A DNA stretch of 64,000 bases, from contig CAXXGW010000009.1 of NCBI GenBank assembly GCA_963666755.2, positions 744,001 to 808,000 on the forward strand. The letters are read 5' to 3'. Shown one piece after another: positions 25,973 to 35,326 of the stretch. The notes beneath the pieces were generated by a model. That model was given only the letters and a program-made list of their open reading frames with translations, ran no database searches and was not told where the DNA came from. The stretch comes from CAXXOK01 sp963666755. GTDB taxonomy: Bacteria > Bacillota > Clostridia > Christensenellales > Aristaeellaceae. Made by a program: the position numbers and the translations under genes. Position 1 is the stretch's first letter, and each line of letters starts with the position of its first letter.

Positions 25973-27004
25973 ATGAAAAGCGTAAACATTCAGGATATCG
26001 CGCGGGAGGCGGGCGTCGGGAAGGCGACCGTATCGCGCGTCATCAACGGCAAGGGGTATGTGAGCCGCGAAACGGCGGAGAAAGTGCGCGCGGTCATGGA
26101 TCACTACCACTACCAGCCTTCGGCGCTGGCGCGCAGCCTGTCCCGGCGGGAAAGCGACGCGATCGGTCTGATTATCCCCGAGGCGAACAACCCGTTTTTT
26201 TCCGGCCTGCTTACCGGGGTGAGCGAGGTTATGGACAAGTGCGGCTATACGCTGATCCTGCGCACATCCGGCAACCGCAAGGAGAGCGACTACCGCGCGC
26301 TGGAAGCCATGCGCTACCAGCGTGTGCGGGGGTTGGTGTATGTGCCTGCCTGCAATTATGAGGATGAGGCGGACTTTCAGGAAATGGCCTCGCGCCTGAA
26401 CGACCTCGGCGGCCCATATGTGATTCTGGATCGGCCGATCAACCGGCTGAACTGCGACTGCGTGTTCAGCGACAATTTCAGCGGTGCCTACGCCGCCACG
26501 GAGGCGCTCATTCAGGCGGGGCACCGCGCCATCGGCGTGCTGGCAGGCAATACCCAGCTGATGATTGGCCGCGAGCGCGTGGAGGGTTACCGCAAGGCGA
26601 TGCTGCAGAACGGGCTGGCGCTGCACAAGAATTTCCTGATTACCGGCACCTTTGGGCAGGAGGAAGCCTACCGCCGGGTTTCGGAGCTGATGCGCTCGCC
26701 CGAGCGCCCTACGGCGTTCTTTATCGCCAACAACCACAGCGAGCTCGGTTTTCTGAGCGCAATGCGCGACCTGCGCCTGAAAATTCCGGCGGACGCAGCC
26801 TTTGTGGGTTTTGACGAGCTGCCCGGGCAGCTTTTGTTCGAGCTGCCCTACAGCTGTCTGGACCGCGAGGTGATCATGCTTGGCGCCAAGGCCGCGCAAC
26901 TGCTGATCCGGCGCTTTGACGAACCGGCGCGCCCGGCCGAGCGGCTGGTGGTGGTGCCGCGGCTGTCGCTGCGCGGGTCGGAAAAGCGCATACCCCGCCG
27001 TTAA
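25973..27004 (+). CDS. LacI-family transcriptional regulator of the sugar locus
   Basis: 343 residues. LacI helix-turn-helix at 3-50 (NIQDIAREAGVGKATVSRVI, then SRETAEKVRAVM and hinge helix SALARSLSRRES), then a periplasmic-binding-protein-like effector domain (DAIGLIIPEANNPFFSGLLT; PYVILDRP; VGFDELP). It should bind DNA as a dimer and respond to a sugar or sugar phosphate. ATG 25973 was chosen over an upstream ATG because it starts the HTH and has GGGGGG upstream. Its position before the binding-protein/kinase/regulator/transporter genes suggests that it controls them. Confidence 0.92.
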   Translation: MKSVNIQDIAREAGVGKATVSRVINGKGYVSRETAEKVRAVMDHYHYQPSALARSLSRRESDAIGLIIPEANNPFFSGLLTGVSEVMDKCGYTLILRTSGNRKESDYRALEAMRYQRVRGLVYVPACNYEDEADFQEMASRLNDLGGPYVILDRPINRLNCDCVFSDNFSGAYAATEALIQAGHRAIGVLAGNTQLMIGRERVEGYRKAMLQNGLALHKNFLITGTFGQEEAYRRVSELMRSPERPTAFFIANNHSELGFLSAMRDLRLKIPADAAFVGFDELPGQLLFELPYSCLDREVIMLGAKAAQLLIRRFDEPARPAERLVVVPRLSLRGSEKRIPRR

Positions 27005-27041
27005 ACTGGCATATAACGTTTTCGACGTTTCTCGCAGCCAT

Positions 27042-27074
27042 CCGCCGGACGCATCGCCGCCCGGCGGCTTTTTT
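27042..27074 (+). terminator. Intrinsic terminator after the LacI gene
   Basis: CCGCCGG (27042-27048) pairs with CCGGCGG (27061-27067), followed by CTTTTTT. Confidence 0.75.
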
Positions 27075-27089
27075 CCCTGGGGGCGGCGC

Positions 27090-27118
27090 TTGTGTTCGCA
27101 AGTGCGACGTGCTAGAAT
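27090..27118 (+). promoter_or_regulatory. Promoter for the binding-protein/two-component operon
   Basis: -35 TTGTGT (27090-27095), 17-nt spacer, -10 TAGAAT (27113-27118). The imperfect dyad CGCTTG/CAAGTG overlaps the -35 box and may be an operator. Confidence 0.5.
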
Positions 27119-27287
27119 AAGGCCAGTTCAAAATTGTATGGAAACGCCAAACGGGCCCGGAGAGGGTTAAATCAGGCCAAACGGGCGCATTACGCCGCAT
27201 CGGGGCGAATGACCCGTACGGAGGCAGAGCGAAACCGGTACGGACAACCGGGCGCGTTTATGCCTTTCATAAGGAGGAGAACTGTCT

Positions 27288-28280
27288 GTGACATCGCACC
27301 GCATCCGCCTTACCATCCTTTGCCTCATGCTTACCCTCAGCATGGCGGCGCTTTGCGCCTGCACCCCCGTGACCCAGTCCGCCTCTCCGGCCGCGGAAGA
27401 CGCGCAGGTGCTGCTGGGCTTTTCCCAGTTGGGCTCGGAGAGCGCCTGGCGGCTGGGCAACACCAAATCCGTACAGGAAGCCGCCAAGCGGGCGGGCGTG
27501 CGCCTGATGTATGAAAACGCGGAGCAGAAGCAGGAAATGCAGATCAAGGCTATCCGCTCTTTTATTGCCTATCAGGTGGATGTGATCGCTTTTTCCCCCA
27601 TCGTGGAGGACGGATGGGATAACGTGCTGGGCGAGGCCCGTCAGGCCGGAATCCCGGTACTGATTACCGACCGGCGCATTAAAACGGCCGACGACAGCCT
27701 GACCGTGGGCTTCGTGGGCTCGGATTTTTGGGAAGAAGGACGCAAGGCCGGGCAGTTTGTGCTGCGCAAAATGGCCGAAGCCAAACAGGTGAATATTGTG
27801 GAAATCAGCGGCACAGTGGATTCTACCCCCATGCGCCAGCGCGGGGAAGGGTTCCGCAGCGTCCTGGCGGGGGACGACCGCTTTATGATCTTAGAGAGCG
27901 TTTCCGGCGATTTTCTGCGTTCCAAGGGCAAGGAATGTATGCAGGCGCTGCTGGAAAGGCATCCGCAGATCGACGTGCTCTATTCCCATAACGACGCGAT
28001 GACGCTGGGGGCGCTGGAAGCGATTGAGGATGCGGGGCTGATTCCCGGCAAGGATATCGTGATCGTATCGGTGGACGGCGAGCAGGCGGCCATCGACCTG
28101 CTCAGGGAAGGAAAGCTGAACTGCGTGGTGGAGTGTAACCCGATGATCGGGGATCAGATCATGACGCTGGCAAAGAAACTGGCGGCGGGGGAGTCGATCC
28201 CCCATAACATCTATACGCCGGAACGCGTGTTTTCTGAATTTGACGCGGATTTGAACAGCCTGCCGCCGCGGGGGTACTGA
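27288..28280 (+). CDS. YtfQ-like sugar-binding lipoprotein associated with a two-component system
   Basis: 330 residues, start GTG 27288 with AAGGAGGAG upstream. Lipoprotein signal with lipobox-like ALCAC (Cys about 25). The mature part is a ribose/galactofuranose-type binding protein (LLGFSQLGSESAWR; KAIRSFIAYQVDVIAFSPIV; VLITDRRI; ISGTVDSTPMRQRGEGF; SGDFLRSKGKE; HNDAMTLGALEAIEDAG). These are the same signature stretches as E. coli YtfQ and as the YtfQ-like protein at 31614 of this window. Because it precedes a kinase with a large outer domain, it probably presents the sugar to the kinase rather than, or as well as, to the transporter. Confidence 0.92.
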   Translation: MTSHRIRLTILCLMLTLSMAALCACTPVTQSASPAAEDAQVLLGFSQLGSESAWRLGNTKSVQEAAKRAGVRLMYENAEQKQEMQIKAIRSFIAYQVDVIAFSPIVEDGWDNVLGEARQAGIPVLITDRRIKTADDSLTVGFVGSDFWEEGRKAGQFVLRKMAEAKQVNIVEISGTVDSTPMRQRGEGFRSVLAGDDRFMILESVSGDFLRSKGKECMQALLERHPQIDVLYSHNDAMTLGALEAIEDAGLIPGKDIVIVSVDGEQAAIDLLREGKLNCVVECNPMIGDQIMTLAKKLAAGESIPHNIYTPERVFSEFDADLNSLPPRGY

Positions 28281-28281
28281 C

Positions 28282-29766
28282 ATGCGCGCGCTGTTTGAAC
28301 GGGTCTTTACCCGTATGGGCGTCGGCAACAGTCTGGCGGAGCGGCTGCGGTTTAGCTTTATGGTGGTGCTCGCACTGATGCTGATCCCGGCGCTGGTCAG
28401 CATCTGGACGCTGCGCACCTATGCGGATAACTACCATCAGGCCATTTTGCAGGTGGAGCGCGTTTCCTCCCTGAAACCGCTGGTCAATACCGAAATCCCG
28501 GACGAGATGTGGAGCATCGTCGCCGGTCGCGTCACCTTTCAGGAGGGCAGGCAGTACCTGCTGCTGGACGAGGTGAACCATACCATGGAAGCGCTGATGA
28601 CCACCGCGGCCGGGGGCAGCTCCATTGAGCTGACGGTGGCGCGCCGCACCATGGATACGCTTAAAAGCTACATCGACCGCATGGGGGAGCAGATTGCGGC
28701 CGGCGCGCTGGTGGCCGACAACGAGGCGCTGCTGGAAGAGGTGCGCAGCGTCGCCTCCCTCGTGGGGGATATGCTGGAAAAATACATCACCGTGGAAATC
28801 GCCGCGACTTCGGCCACCAGCCGTCTTTTGCAGGATCAGCTGATGCTGGTGGTGTGGATGATGCTCCTGCTGCTTGCCTTAACGTTTGTTTTTGCAATGC
28901 TGGCGCAAAAATCGCTTTCCAAGGCGATTCGCACACCGATTGCGGATCTGGAACGCTTTGCCGGGGCCATTGCGGAGGGCGACCTGCGCGCGCGTGTGGA
29001 TAAAGCGGGCGTAACCGAGCTGCGCGGCCTGACCGAGAGCCTGAACGTGATGGCAGGCAAGCTGCAGCAGCTGATCGACGAAAATCGCCGTGAACAGGAA
29101 AACCTCAAGCGCAGCGAACTGCGCACCCTGCAGGCGCAGATCGCCCCGCATTTTCTGTATAACACGCTGGATGCCATTGTATGGCTGGCCGAAGCCCAAC
29201 GGACCGACGAAGTGATCCACATCACCCGCGCGCTGAGCGATTTTTTCCGCATCTCGCTTTCGCAGGGGCGGGACTGGATTCCGCTCTCGGAGGAGATACG
29301 GCACCTGCAGGGATACCTGACCATCCAGAAAACCCGCTACCGCGACATTCTGGATTATGAAATCGACGTGCCGCAGAGCATGTACAACCACCAGATCCTC
29401 AAGCTGCTTTTACAGCCGTTGGTGGAAAACGCCATCTACCACGGCATCAAGCACCGCCGGGGGCGCGGGCTGATCCGCGTGACGGGCAGGGAACAGGACG
29501 GCCGGATGCTCCTGACCGTGCAGGATAACGGCGCGGGCATGACGGCGGAGCGGCTTCGACAGGTGCTGGACAGCCTGGAGTGCGATGCGCCTGCGGACGG
29601 CGAGCACGGCTGCTACGGGCTTTTCAATGTAAACAAGCGCATCCAGCTGTATTACAACCAGCCGGAAGGCGTACGGATCGAAAGCGACGAAACCGGCACA
29701 ACCGTTTCGCTGTGTGTGCCGTTCGGGAGGGTCGAGGATGTACAAGGTCTTTCTGGTGGACGATGA
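28282..29766 (+). CDS. YesM-type sensor histidine kinase
   Basis: 494 residues. Span about 24-45; extracytoplasmic helical domain about 46-190; span about 193-212; HAMP about 213-266; His_kinase domain with LQAQIAPHFLYNTLDAIVWL (phospho-acceptor His in PHFLYN); HATPase_c with LQPLVENAIYHGIKHR, VQDNGAGM and GLFNVNKRI. The helical outer domain is of the four-helix type that can read a liganded binding protein. Starts 1 nt after the lipoprotein gene and its 3' end overlaps the response-regulator gene by 29 nt, so the three are one translational unit. Confidence 0.95.
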   Translation: MRALFERVFTRMGVGNSLAERLRFSFMVVLALMLIPALVSIWTLRTYADNYHQAILQVERVSSLKPLVNTEIPDEMWSIVAGRVTFQEGRQYLLLDEVNHTMEALMTTAAGGSSIELTVARRTMDTLKSYIDRMGEQIAAGALVADNEALLEEVRSVASLVGDMLEKYITVEIAATSATSRLLQDQLMLVVWMMLLLLALTFVFAMLAQKSLSKAIRTPIADLERFAGAIAEGDLRARVDKAGVTELRGLTESLNVMAGKLQQLIDENRREQENLKRSELRTLQAQIAPHFLYNTLDAIVWLAEAQRTDEVIHITRALSDFFRISLSQGRDWIPLSEEIRHLQGYLTIQKTRYRDILDYEIDVPQSMYNHQILKLLLQPLVENAIYHGIKHRRGRGLIRVTGREQDGRMLLTVQDNGAGMTAERLRQVLDSLECDAPADGEHGCYGLFNVNKRIQLYYNQPEGVRIESDETGTTVSLCVPFGRVEDVQGLSGGR

Positions 29767-31335
29767 AATTGTGGTGCGCGAAGGCATCCGCAGCAATTTT
29801 CCGTGGGAGCAGACGGATTTCATGCTGGCCGGCGAGGCCCCCGACGGCGAAATGGCGCTTTCGATGTTGCAGGATATCAAGCCCGATATCCTGATTACGG
29901 ACATCCGCATGCCGTTTATGGACGGGCTGAGCTTTGCCGCGCCGTGAGCGCCACCATGCCGTGGATGTATATTGTGATCCTGAGCGGATATGACGATTTT
30001 GCCTATGCGCGGGAGGCGATCTCCCTGGGGGTGAAGGAGTACCTGCTTAAACCCGTCAGCGGGCAGGAGCTTTTGCAAGTGCTCAACCATCTGGCGGACA
30101 GCATCCGGGAGGATAAGCGCCAGCAGGCTAACCTGCGCACCGTGCGCGACCAGCTTGCCTCGTCCGGGCAGATTCTCAAGCAGCGACTGCTGACCGACCT
30201 GATTTCCGGCACCCCGGAAACCGAGGTCATGGAACGCGCCCGCGCCCTGCAAATGAGCCTGACTGCCGGCCGCTATCTGGTGATGGTGGTGGATTTGGGG
30301 CAGGAAGCGGTTAGCGCCGAGGAAACGCGCGCCGCCGAGATCGTGCTGTGCCGCCTCGCGGAAAGCAGCAACGGCGCCGTATGCTTAAGCCAGGTGCAGG
30401 GGCGCTTTCTGATGCTGGTCATGGGCGACGACGATGGGGATATTGAGGAGCGGACGTACGGGCTGGCGCAGGCCGTTCGCTTTGAGGTGGAACGCAACAC
30501 CGAGTTCAAACCCCTGATGGCGATCGGAACCACCGTGCATGCTTTGGGGGACGTGCCGCTTTCCTACGCCGACGCAACGGCGCTGCTGCGCACGCTGCAT
30601 AAGGCGGACAAGGCCCACAGCGAGCGCCGCATTGTAGGTGTGCTGGACATTGCGCCCAAGGAGAGCATGACGCTGGCTAACGTGAAGGTGCCGCAGATTT
30701 TTGAACAGCTGCGCAACGCGGATAGTGCCGACGTGGATACGATCCTGTCGGAATACCTCCGCTCCATCGGGCAGAGCGCCGCGCAGAGCAAGCTGATGAT
30801 TAACTACATTTTCGTGGATATTGTGCTTTCCGCTTCGCGGATTATCCGGGATTGCGGGGGCGACCCGCAGGAGATCATCCCCACGGCGTTTCAGGCGGAG
30901 AACAAGAGCGCCACAGCCGCTACGCTGGAAGAGGCGATGGACATGGCGCGCGAGCTTTTACATTGCGCGCTCGCTTTCCGTGACGAGCAGGGTTCCACGC
31001 GCTATGGGGTGGTTATCCGTAAGGCGAAAGCGTTTATTGACGACCGCTATGCCGACCCCAACCTGACCCTGCGCGAGGTGGCGGGGCATGTGGCGCTGAG
31101 CAACAACCACTTTTGTACGGTCTTTTCGCAGGAAACGGGAGTCACCTTTACCGAGTATCTGACCGGGGTACGCATGGCCAAAGCCCGCAGCCTGCTCAGG
31201 GATAAGCAAATGCGCACGTCGGATGTGGCGTTTGCTGTAGGCTATAATGATCCGCACTACTTTAGTTATCTGTTTAAAAAGTATACAGGGCTATCACCGC
31301 GCGATTACCGAAAAGGAGATGAAATGAAACTCTGA
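29738..31335 (+). pseudogene. YesN/AraC-type response regulator interrupted by a single-base frameshift
   Basis: Two overlapping frames together encode a normal 532-residue regulator. The first (ATG 29738, stop 29945-29947) gives the receiver up to IRMPFMDGLSFA; the second continues with AVSATMPWMYIVILSGYDDF through to 31335. The break lies about 29935-29943 in GCCGCGCCGTGAGC, where one missing C (GCCCGCGCC) would restore DGLSFARAV. Intact parts: receiver (VDDE, DIRMP, LKPVSGQELL), a middle linker of about 270 residues, and an AraC HTH pair at the end (LTLREVAGHVALSNNHFCTV; TSDVAFAVGYNDPHYFSYLF). Everything else looks under selection, so a sequencing error or very recent mutation is likelier than an old pseudogene. 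Confidence 0.88.
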
Positions 31336-31613
31336 CGGCGGCGTGCAATGCCGGGAACGCCATATATGGCAACGGTTACGCCCTGATCGGCCATGAATCG
31401 GCCTCGCCGCATCGGAAAAAAGCCCCTCTATTGACCGGAAAAATCCAACCGTTTTATCCTCCGGGCCGGAAAACGTATGGACAAATTCAAAAGAAACTCA
31501 CCCAAAACGAGAAATCCCTGCCTTTTATTCGGGAACCATCCTCGATACAATAACGATATACGCGGGAAGTACGGACAGCTTCCCGGGAAATCAATATGAG
31601 GAGGTTCCCATCC
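31336..31613 (+). other. Regulatory region upstream of the YtfQ-like gene
   Basis: No gene. Holds a perfect 12-bp palindrome GCCATATATGGC (31359-31370), a direct repeat ATCGGCC at two places just after it, and a weak promoter candidate TTGACC (31431-31436), 18 nt, TATCCT (31455-31460). The palindrome could be a LacI- or AraC-type binding site. GGAGG precedes the ATG at 31614. Confidence 0.45.
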
Positions 31614-32594
31614 ATGAAGAAACTTCTTGCTCTGGTAACCGTGCTGGCCATGATCTTCGGCCTGTGCAACGTTGCTTTCGCCGCCGACCCCATTAAGGTT
31701 GGCTTCGCGCAGGTAGGCCATGAATCCGACTGGCGTAACGCCAACACCGAGAACTACAAGTCCGTGTTCAGCGCCGAGAACGGCTTCGAACTGAGCTTCG
31801 TGGACTGCGACAACGACAACGCCGTGCAGCTGGAGGCTGTGCGTAACTTCATCGAGCAGGGCGTGGATTACATCGTGATCGCCCCCATCGAGACCGCTGG
31901 CTGGAACACCGTGCTGGCCGAAGCCAAAGAAGCGGGCATCCCCGTGATCATCGCTGACCGTAGCGTTGATGCCGATCCTTCCGAGTACACCACCCGCGTG
32001 GGCACCGACATGACCAAGGAAGGCGAAACCGCCGGTATGTGGCTTGCCGAGTACATGGGCGGCAAAGATGCCAACATCCTCGTGATCGAAGGCTCCGTGG
32101 GCTCTTCTGCGGCGCTGGGCCGTACCGAAGGCTTCAACAAGGTTGCTGCGGATCATCCCGAGTGGAAGATCATCGACAGCCAGAGCGGCGATTTCACCCA
32201 GGCTGGCGGCCAGCAGGTTATGGAAAGCTTCATCAAGTCCTACCCGGGCCAGTTCAACGTTGTGGTTTGCCAGAACGATAACGAAGCCTACGGCGCGATG
32301 GACGCGATGAACGCTGCCGGCATCACCTACGGTGTGGGCGGCGATGTGGTGCTCGTTTCCTACGATGCCACCAAAGCCGGCCTGACCTATACCCTCGATG
32401 GCAAAATCAACGCCAATGTCGAGTGCAACCCCATCCAGGCTGCGTTTGTGAAGACCGTTATCGATGACCTGCAGGCCGGCAAGACCGTCGAGCCCTTCAC
32501 GCTGGTTGTTGACCAGGCCTTCGTCGCCCCGGGCATCACTTCTCAGTATGCCACCACGATGACCAAGGAAATCCTCGAGGCCCGTCCGTACTAA
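31614..32594 (+). CDS. ytfQ: Galactofuranose/ribose-type ABC transporter substrate-binding protein (YtfQ-like)
   Basis: 326 residues, signal peptide about 1-22 (MKKLLALVTVLAMIFGLCNV, cleaved after AFA), no lipobox at the cleavage site. Signature stretches: IKVGFAQVGHESDWR; AVRNFIEQGVDYIVIAPIE; IPVIIADRSVD; IEGSVGSSAALGRTEGF; SQSGDFTQAGGQQVMESFIK; NDNEAYGAMDAMNAAGI. These match E. coli YtfQ in order. Codons are much more biased (CGT, GGC, AAC, ATC) than in neighbouring genes, as for a very abundant protein. Delivers sugar to YtfR-YtfT-YjfF encoded downstream. Second YtfQ-like protein of the locus. Confidence 0.93.
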   Translation: MKKLLALVTVLAMIFGLCNVAFAADPIKVGFAQVGHESDWRNANTENYKSVFSAENGFELSFVDCDNDNAVQLEAVRNFIEQGVDYIVIAPIETAGWNTVLAEAKEAGIPVIIADRSVDADPSEYTTRVGTDMTKEGETAGMWLAEYMGGKDANILVIEGSVGSSAALGRTEGFNKVAADHPEWKIIDSQSGDFTQAGGQQVMESFIKSYPGQFNVVVCQNDNEAYGAMDAMNAAGITYGVGGDVVLVSYDATKAGLTYTLDGKINANVECNPIQAAFVKTVIDDLQAGKTVEPFTLVVDQAFVAPGITSQYATTMTKEILEARPY

Positions 32595-32634
32595 GCCTCG
32601 TCGGAAATTGCTCATGTAGCAACGATCATTGCGG

Positions 32635-32670
32635 AGAAGTGGGAGAGGCCTTACAGCTCCTCCCACTTCT
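32635..32670 (+). promoter_or_regulatory. Intercistronic hairpin between binding protein and ATPase genes
   Basis: Perfect 11-bp stem AGAAGTGGGAG (32635-32645) with CTCCCACTTCT (32660-32670). No T-run. Such a hairpin protects the binding-protein mRNA and lowers expression of the membrane part; role inferred from its place. Confidence 0.65.
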
Positions 32671-32735
32671 CTGTATGGCGGAGAGGCCGGCACGACGGCG
32701 TCTCCGCCGTCCAAGCCACAGAAAGGAAGGATTGG

Positions 32736-34256
32736 ATGACGATGGAGGATCAGGTCGTGCTGACCATGCGCGGGATCACCATGACCTTTCCGGGAGTCAG
32801 AGCATTGGATAACGTCGATTTTACCCTGCGCAAGGGTGAAATTCACGCGCTGATGGGCGAAAACGGCGCCGGGAAATCCACGCTGATTAAGTGCCTGACG
32901 GGCGTGCACGCGTTCGATAGCGGCGAAATCCATGTGGACGGCATCGAAGACGCCATCCGCAACCATTCGACTCTGGAAGCGCAGCAACGGGGCATCTCCA
33001 CCGTGTACCAGGAGGTAAACCTCTGCCCGAACCTGAGCGTAGCGGAGAACCTCTATATTGGCCGCGAGCCCATGAGCCGGCTGCATACCATCGACCGCAA
33101 GGCGATGATGAAGGCGGCACAGAAACTGATGGAGAGCTTTCAACTCAATATCGATGTGCAACAAAACCTGGAAAACTATTCTCTGGCGATCCAGCAGATG
33201 ATCGCTATTGCCCGTGCCGTGGATATGGAATGCAAAATCCTGATTCTGGACGAGCCGACCTCGTCGTTGGACGATCATGAAGTGGATAAACTCTTCGCCC
33301 TCATGCGCCGCTTGCGCGATCAGGGGGTGGGGATTCTGTTTGTAACGCACTTTCTGGAGCAGGTGTATGCGGTGTGCGACCGGATTACCGTGCTTCGTAA
33401 CGGGCAGCTGGTGGGTGAATACCCCGTGGCGGAGATGCCGCGCGTGAAGCTGATCGCCGCCATGATGGGCAAGGATATCGACGATCTGGCGCAAATCAAA
33501 CCGGAAAACTGCCAGAACCGCTGCAACGATGCGTTGATCGACGCTAAGGGCCTGAGCCACGTCGGGAAAATCAAGCCGTTCAATCTGGAAATCCACAGCG
33601 GCGAAGTCGTGGGTCTGACAGGTTTGTTGGGTTCCGGACGCAGCGAGCTGGCACGGTCGATTTACGGGGCGGATCGTGCCCAGACCGGCACCTTACGTGT
33701 TAAAAATAAAACAGTACATATCAGCCATCCTATTGATGCGATGCGCCTGGGCATGGGGATGCTGCCGGACGACCGCAAAGCCGAAGGTGTGATTGCCGAC
33801 CTGAGCGTGCGGGAGAACATTATTCTGGCGATGCAGGCCCACCGCGGCATGATGCGGCAGGTACCCATGAAAGAGCAGTGCGAGATTGCCGATCGGTTTA
33901 TTGCGCTTTTGCAGATTAAGACTCCTAGCCGTGAAACGCTGGTGCGCCAGCTATCCGGCGGCAATCAGCAAAAGGTGATTATCGCCCGCTGGCTGGCGAC
34001 CGACCCGGATTTCCTGATCCTGGACGAGCCGACGCGCGGCATCGACATCGGCACCAAGACCGAAATCCAGAAACTGATCGTACAGCTTGCGGAGGAAGGC
34101 AAGGGCGTGTTGTTCATTTCCTCAGAAATTGAGGAGATGCTGCGCACCTGCAACCGGTTGGCCGTATTGCGCGACGGCGAAAAAGTGAACGAACTGGACG
34201 GCGAGCAGACGCAGGAAAGCGTGATGCACGCCATCGCAGGGGGTGAAGCACAATGA
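32736..34256 (+). CDS. ytfR: Sugar ABC transporter ATP-binding protein (YtfR-like)
   Basis: 506 residues with two fused ABC domains, as in RbsA/MglA/YtfR. First: Walker A GENGAGKST, signature-like YSLAIQQMIAIARAV, Walker B ILILDEPTSSLD. Second: degenerate P-loop GLLGSGRSELARS, signature RQLSGGNQQKVIIARWL, Walker B FLILDEPTRGIDIG. Energises sugar import. ATG 32736 has GAAAGGAAGG upstream; the stop overlaps the next start (ATGA). The assignment to the galactofuranose branch rests on the YtfQ-like binding proteins and the two dissimilar permeases. Confidence 0.93.
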   Translation: MTMEDQVVLTMRGITMTFPGVRALDNVDFTLRKGEIHALMGENGAGKSTLIKCLTGVHAFDSGEIHVDGIEDAIRNHSTLEAQQRGISTVYQEVNLCPNLSVAENLYIGREPMSRLHTIDRKAMMKAAQKLMESFQLNIDVQQNLENYSLAIQQMIAIARAVDMECKILILDEPTSSLDDHEVDKLFALMRRLRDQGVGILFVTHFLEQVYAVCDRITVLRNGQLVGEYPVAEMPRVKLIAAMMGKDIDDLAQIKPENCQNRCNDALIDAKGLSHVGKIKPFNLEIHSGEVVGLTGLLGSGRSELARSIYGADRAQTGTLRVKNKTVHISHPIDAMRLGMGMLPDDRKAEGVIADLSVRENIILAMQAHRGMMRQVPMKEQCEIADRFIALLQIKTPSRETLVRQLSGGNQQKVIIARWLATDPDFLILDEPTRGIDIGTKTEIQKLIVQLAEEGKGVLFISSEIEEMLRTCNRLAVLRDGEKVNELDGEQTQESVMHAIAGGEAQ

Positions 34257-35326
34257 GCAAGCTGAAGCAGATTACGCGGATGCGGCTATTCCTGCCGATT
34301 TTCAGCATGGCGCTGGTGCTGATGACCAACATGATCTATGATGTGGTCAACGGCAACGCGATTTTTAACTTTTTTACCATCTCCATCCGTAACGGCATCC
34401 TGTATGGGCGCATCATTGATGTGCTGAACCGCGGCAGCGAGGCGGCGATTCTTGCTATCGGCATGACGCTGGTGGTGTCGGCCTCCGCCGGCGCGGATAT
34501 CTCGGTGGGCTCGGTCATGAGCCTGGCGGGCGGTATGTGCTGTATGATTCTGGCCGGGTTTGGCAACGCCAACGTGTCGGAGTATGCCAACCCGCTTTGG
34601 ATGGGGATGCTGGCCGGGCTTGCGGTGGCTTGCCTGTGCGGCGCGTTTAACGGCTTGCTGGTGTCCTACCTGAACATACAACCTATGGTGGCAACACTGA
34701 TCTTATTTTCCGCAGGGCGCGCGATCGGCCTGCTGCTCTGCAACAGTACCATCGTGTACATCCGCGAGCCCTCGTTCCAGTTTCTGGGAGGCTACTGCTG
34801 GATCCTCCCGACGCCGATTCTGGTTGCGGGCGGCTGTATCCTGATCATGTCGCTGATCCTTAAATTTACGGCGCTGGGCATGTATGTGCAGAGCGTGGGC
34901 ATCAACCCCAACGCGGCGCGCATCGCGGGCTACCAGTCGCGGCGGATCATCTTTACGACGTTTGTGATCAGCGGCCTGTGCGCGGGCATCGCGGGGCTTG
35001 TGGCGACCAGCCGTATCTACTCCGCCGATACCAACAACATCGGGCTAAACCTCGAGCTGGATGCCATCCTGGCAGTCGCGCTGGGCGGCAACAGCCTGGG
35101 CGGCGGTAAGTTCCGGCTTTCGGGCTCCATCATCGGCGCGTATACGATTCAGGCCATCACCACCACGCTGTACGCGCTGGGCATCAGCTCTGCGCAGGCG
35201 CCGGTGTTCAAGGCTGTGATCGTGATCCTGATTGTGACGATTCAAGCCCCCGCCGTGAAGGCCTACTTGCAGAAGCGAGCCGCCGCAAAACTGGCGGCGT
35301 CTACGAAGGAGGCGATCGGCACATGA
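34253..35326 (+). CDS. ytfT: Sugar ABC transporter permease (YtfT-like)
   Basis: 357 residues, 8-10 membrane spans, BPD_transp_2 family. Contains AILAIGMTLVVSASAGADIS and VGSVMSLAGG, the typical opening of RbsC/YtfT permeases, and LDAILAVALGGNSLGGGKFR near the end. Overlaps the neighbours by 4 nt on each side (ATGA). Works with the second permease as a heterodimer. Confidence 0.92.
   Translation: MSKLKQITRMRLFLPIFSMALVLMTNMIYDVVNGNAIFNFFTISIRNGILYGRIIDVLNRGSEAAILAIGMTLVVSASAGADISVGSVMSLAGGMCCMILAGFGNANVSEYANPLWMGMLAGLAVACLCGAFNGLLVSYLNIQPMVATLILFSAGRAIGLLLCNSTIVYIREPSFQFLGGYCWILPTPILVAGGCILIMSLILKFTALGMYVQSVGINPNAARIAGYQSRRIIFTTFVISGLCAGIAGLVATSRIYSADTNNIGLNLELDAILAVALGGNSLGGGKFRLSGSIIGAYTIQAITTTLYALGISSAQAPVFKAVIVILIVTIQAPAVKAYLQKRAAAKLAASTKEAIGT

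Larger units (their letters stand above)
27005..27287 (+). other. Regulatory gap between the LacI gene and the sensor locus
   Basis: Holds a 15-bp perfect dyad AACGT-N5-ACGTT at 27015-27029 (possible operator), the LacI terminator (27042-27074), and a promoter at 27090-27118. The leader up to the GTG at 27288 contains no further gene. Confidence 0.6.

Noticed and set aside
31428..33596. Minus-strand open frame of about 720 codons opposite ytfQ and ytfR
   Set aside because: Its length comes from the codon bias of the highly expressed gene on the other strand; no start signal or family similarity.
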